The notes beneath the pieces were generated by a model. That model had not been told where the DNA came from. It saw nothing but the letters and a program-made list of their open reading frames with translations, and ran no database searches. This document shows positions 63,748 to 64,000 of a DNA stretch of 64,000 bases, piece by piece. The DNA lies in assembly GCF_013009555.1 (NCBI RefSeq), contig NZ_CP046176.1, positions 4,247,501 to 4,311,500 on the forward strand, read 5' to 3'. This DNA is from Phocaeicola dorei (GTDB taxonomy: Bacteria > Bacteroidota > Bacteroidia > Bacteroidales > Bacteroidaceae). The position numbers and the translations under genes were made by a program. Positions within the stretch are counted from its first letter, which is position 1, and each line of letters begins with the position of its first letter.

Positions 63748-63787
63748 TAAAAAGCCTGCTGCCGAAAAACGGTAACAGGCTTTTTTA
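63748..63787 (+). terminator. Bidirectional terminator
   Basis: AAAAAGCCTG-CTGCCG pairs with CGGTAA-CAGGCTTTTT around AAAAA with two weak positions. It separates the convergent gene at 63107-63715 and the partial thioesterase. Confidence 0.85.
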
Positions 63788-63797
63788 TTCTCGTGAA

Positions 63798-64000
63798 TCA
63801 CTCTAACGTATCTACCGGCAAATCTGATTCTTTACGATAGCCTGATGAAGTAAATATAGCTATCAGTTCTCCTTGTTCATCTGTTATCTTCACCTCGACA
63901 AAAGGAATGCGATGATGATTGAACACCTCAGTAGCATCGGCATACACGTAACCCAGTTTGGCGGGACGGAGAAAAGTGATATTGGCATTCACGGAAAGTG
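63798..64000 (-). CDS. PaaI/hotdog-fold thioesterase (5' partial)
   Basis: The minus-strand frame is open to the window edge, so the N-terminal half is missing; the GTG at 63992 is internal. The visible 66 residues read LSVNANITFLRPAKLGYVYADATEV and VEVKITDEQGELIAIFTSSGYRK. This is the second half of a hotdog thioesterase of the PaaI type, which hydrolyses acyl-CoA. The partner genes lie outside the window. Confidence 0.75.
   Translation of the reverse strand, partial: LSVNANITFLRPAKLGYVYADATEVFNHHRIPFVEVKITDEQGELIAIFTSSGYRKESDLPVDTLE

Overview
The window looks like chromosomal DNA of a gut Bacteroidales, most likely Bacteroides or Phocaeicola. The evidence is three SusC/SusD pairs, an ECF sigma/FecR anti-sigma pair, many copies of the Bacteroides -7 promoter element TAnnTTTG, short leaders without strong Shine-Dalgarno sequences, DUF3244 and NVEALA proteins, and a MutA/MutB methylmalonyl-CoA mutase. 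No rRNA, tRNA, CRISPR array or intact insertion sequence was seen.

Layout. (1) 1-8650: the end of a TPR/coiled-coil membrane regulator, a DUF3244 secreted protein and a small HTH protein. These are followed by a compact peptide natural-product operon: glycosyltransferase, C39-peptidase ABC exporter, HlyD-type adaptor, 67-residue double-glycine precursor, radical SAM/SPASM maturase and a degenerate C39-like protein. (2) 8710-9959: a decayed outer-membrane beta-barrel gene and a repeat-bearing gap. (3) 9993-13790: ppk, a divergent phosphodiesterase and rmlB. (4) 14263-19185: a SusC/SusD pair without local enzymes or regulator. (5) 19369-31572, minus strand: a polysaccharide utilization locus in the order ECF sigma, FecR anti-sigma, STN-type SusC, SusD, GH63-like glycosidase, GH2 beta-galactosidase. 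(6) 31612-39385: an ABC-F protein, an AspT/YidE-type transporter and mutA-mutB. (7) 39710-44487: a third SusC/SusD pair, preceded by a 19-bp perfect inverted repeat enclosing a promoter that points away from the genes. (8) 45015-50807: a DUF1232 protein, an outer-membrane beta-barrel protein, a histidine-kinase-like protein lacking the phosphoacceptor His, and an MscS channel. (9) 50949-57327: an RND efflux operon and an unknown secreted protein. (10) 57481-58661: an NVEALA peptide gene followed by decayed partners. (11) 59028-62652: etfB-etfA-acyl-CoA dehydrogenase. (12) 63107-64000: an unknown protein and a partial thioesterase.

Two points stand out. The first is the peptide operon: its precursor core contains a CGLGC segment, and the locus combines a radical SAM enzyme, a glycosyltransferase and a catalytically degraded C39 domain, so a modified and perhaps glycosylated exported peptide is predicted. 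The second is the inverted repeat at 44493-44681. It matches the AGTTC-N5-GAACT class that I recall as flanking invertible SusC/SusD promoters in Bacteroides fragilis, and here the promoter appears to be in the OFF orientation.

All family assignments come from reading translations by eye. No database search was run.
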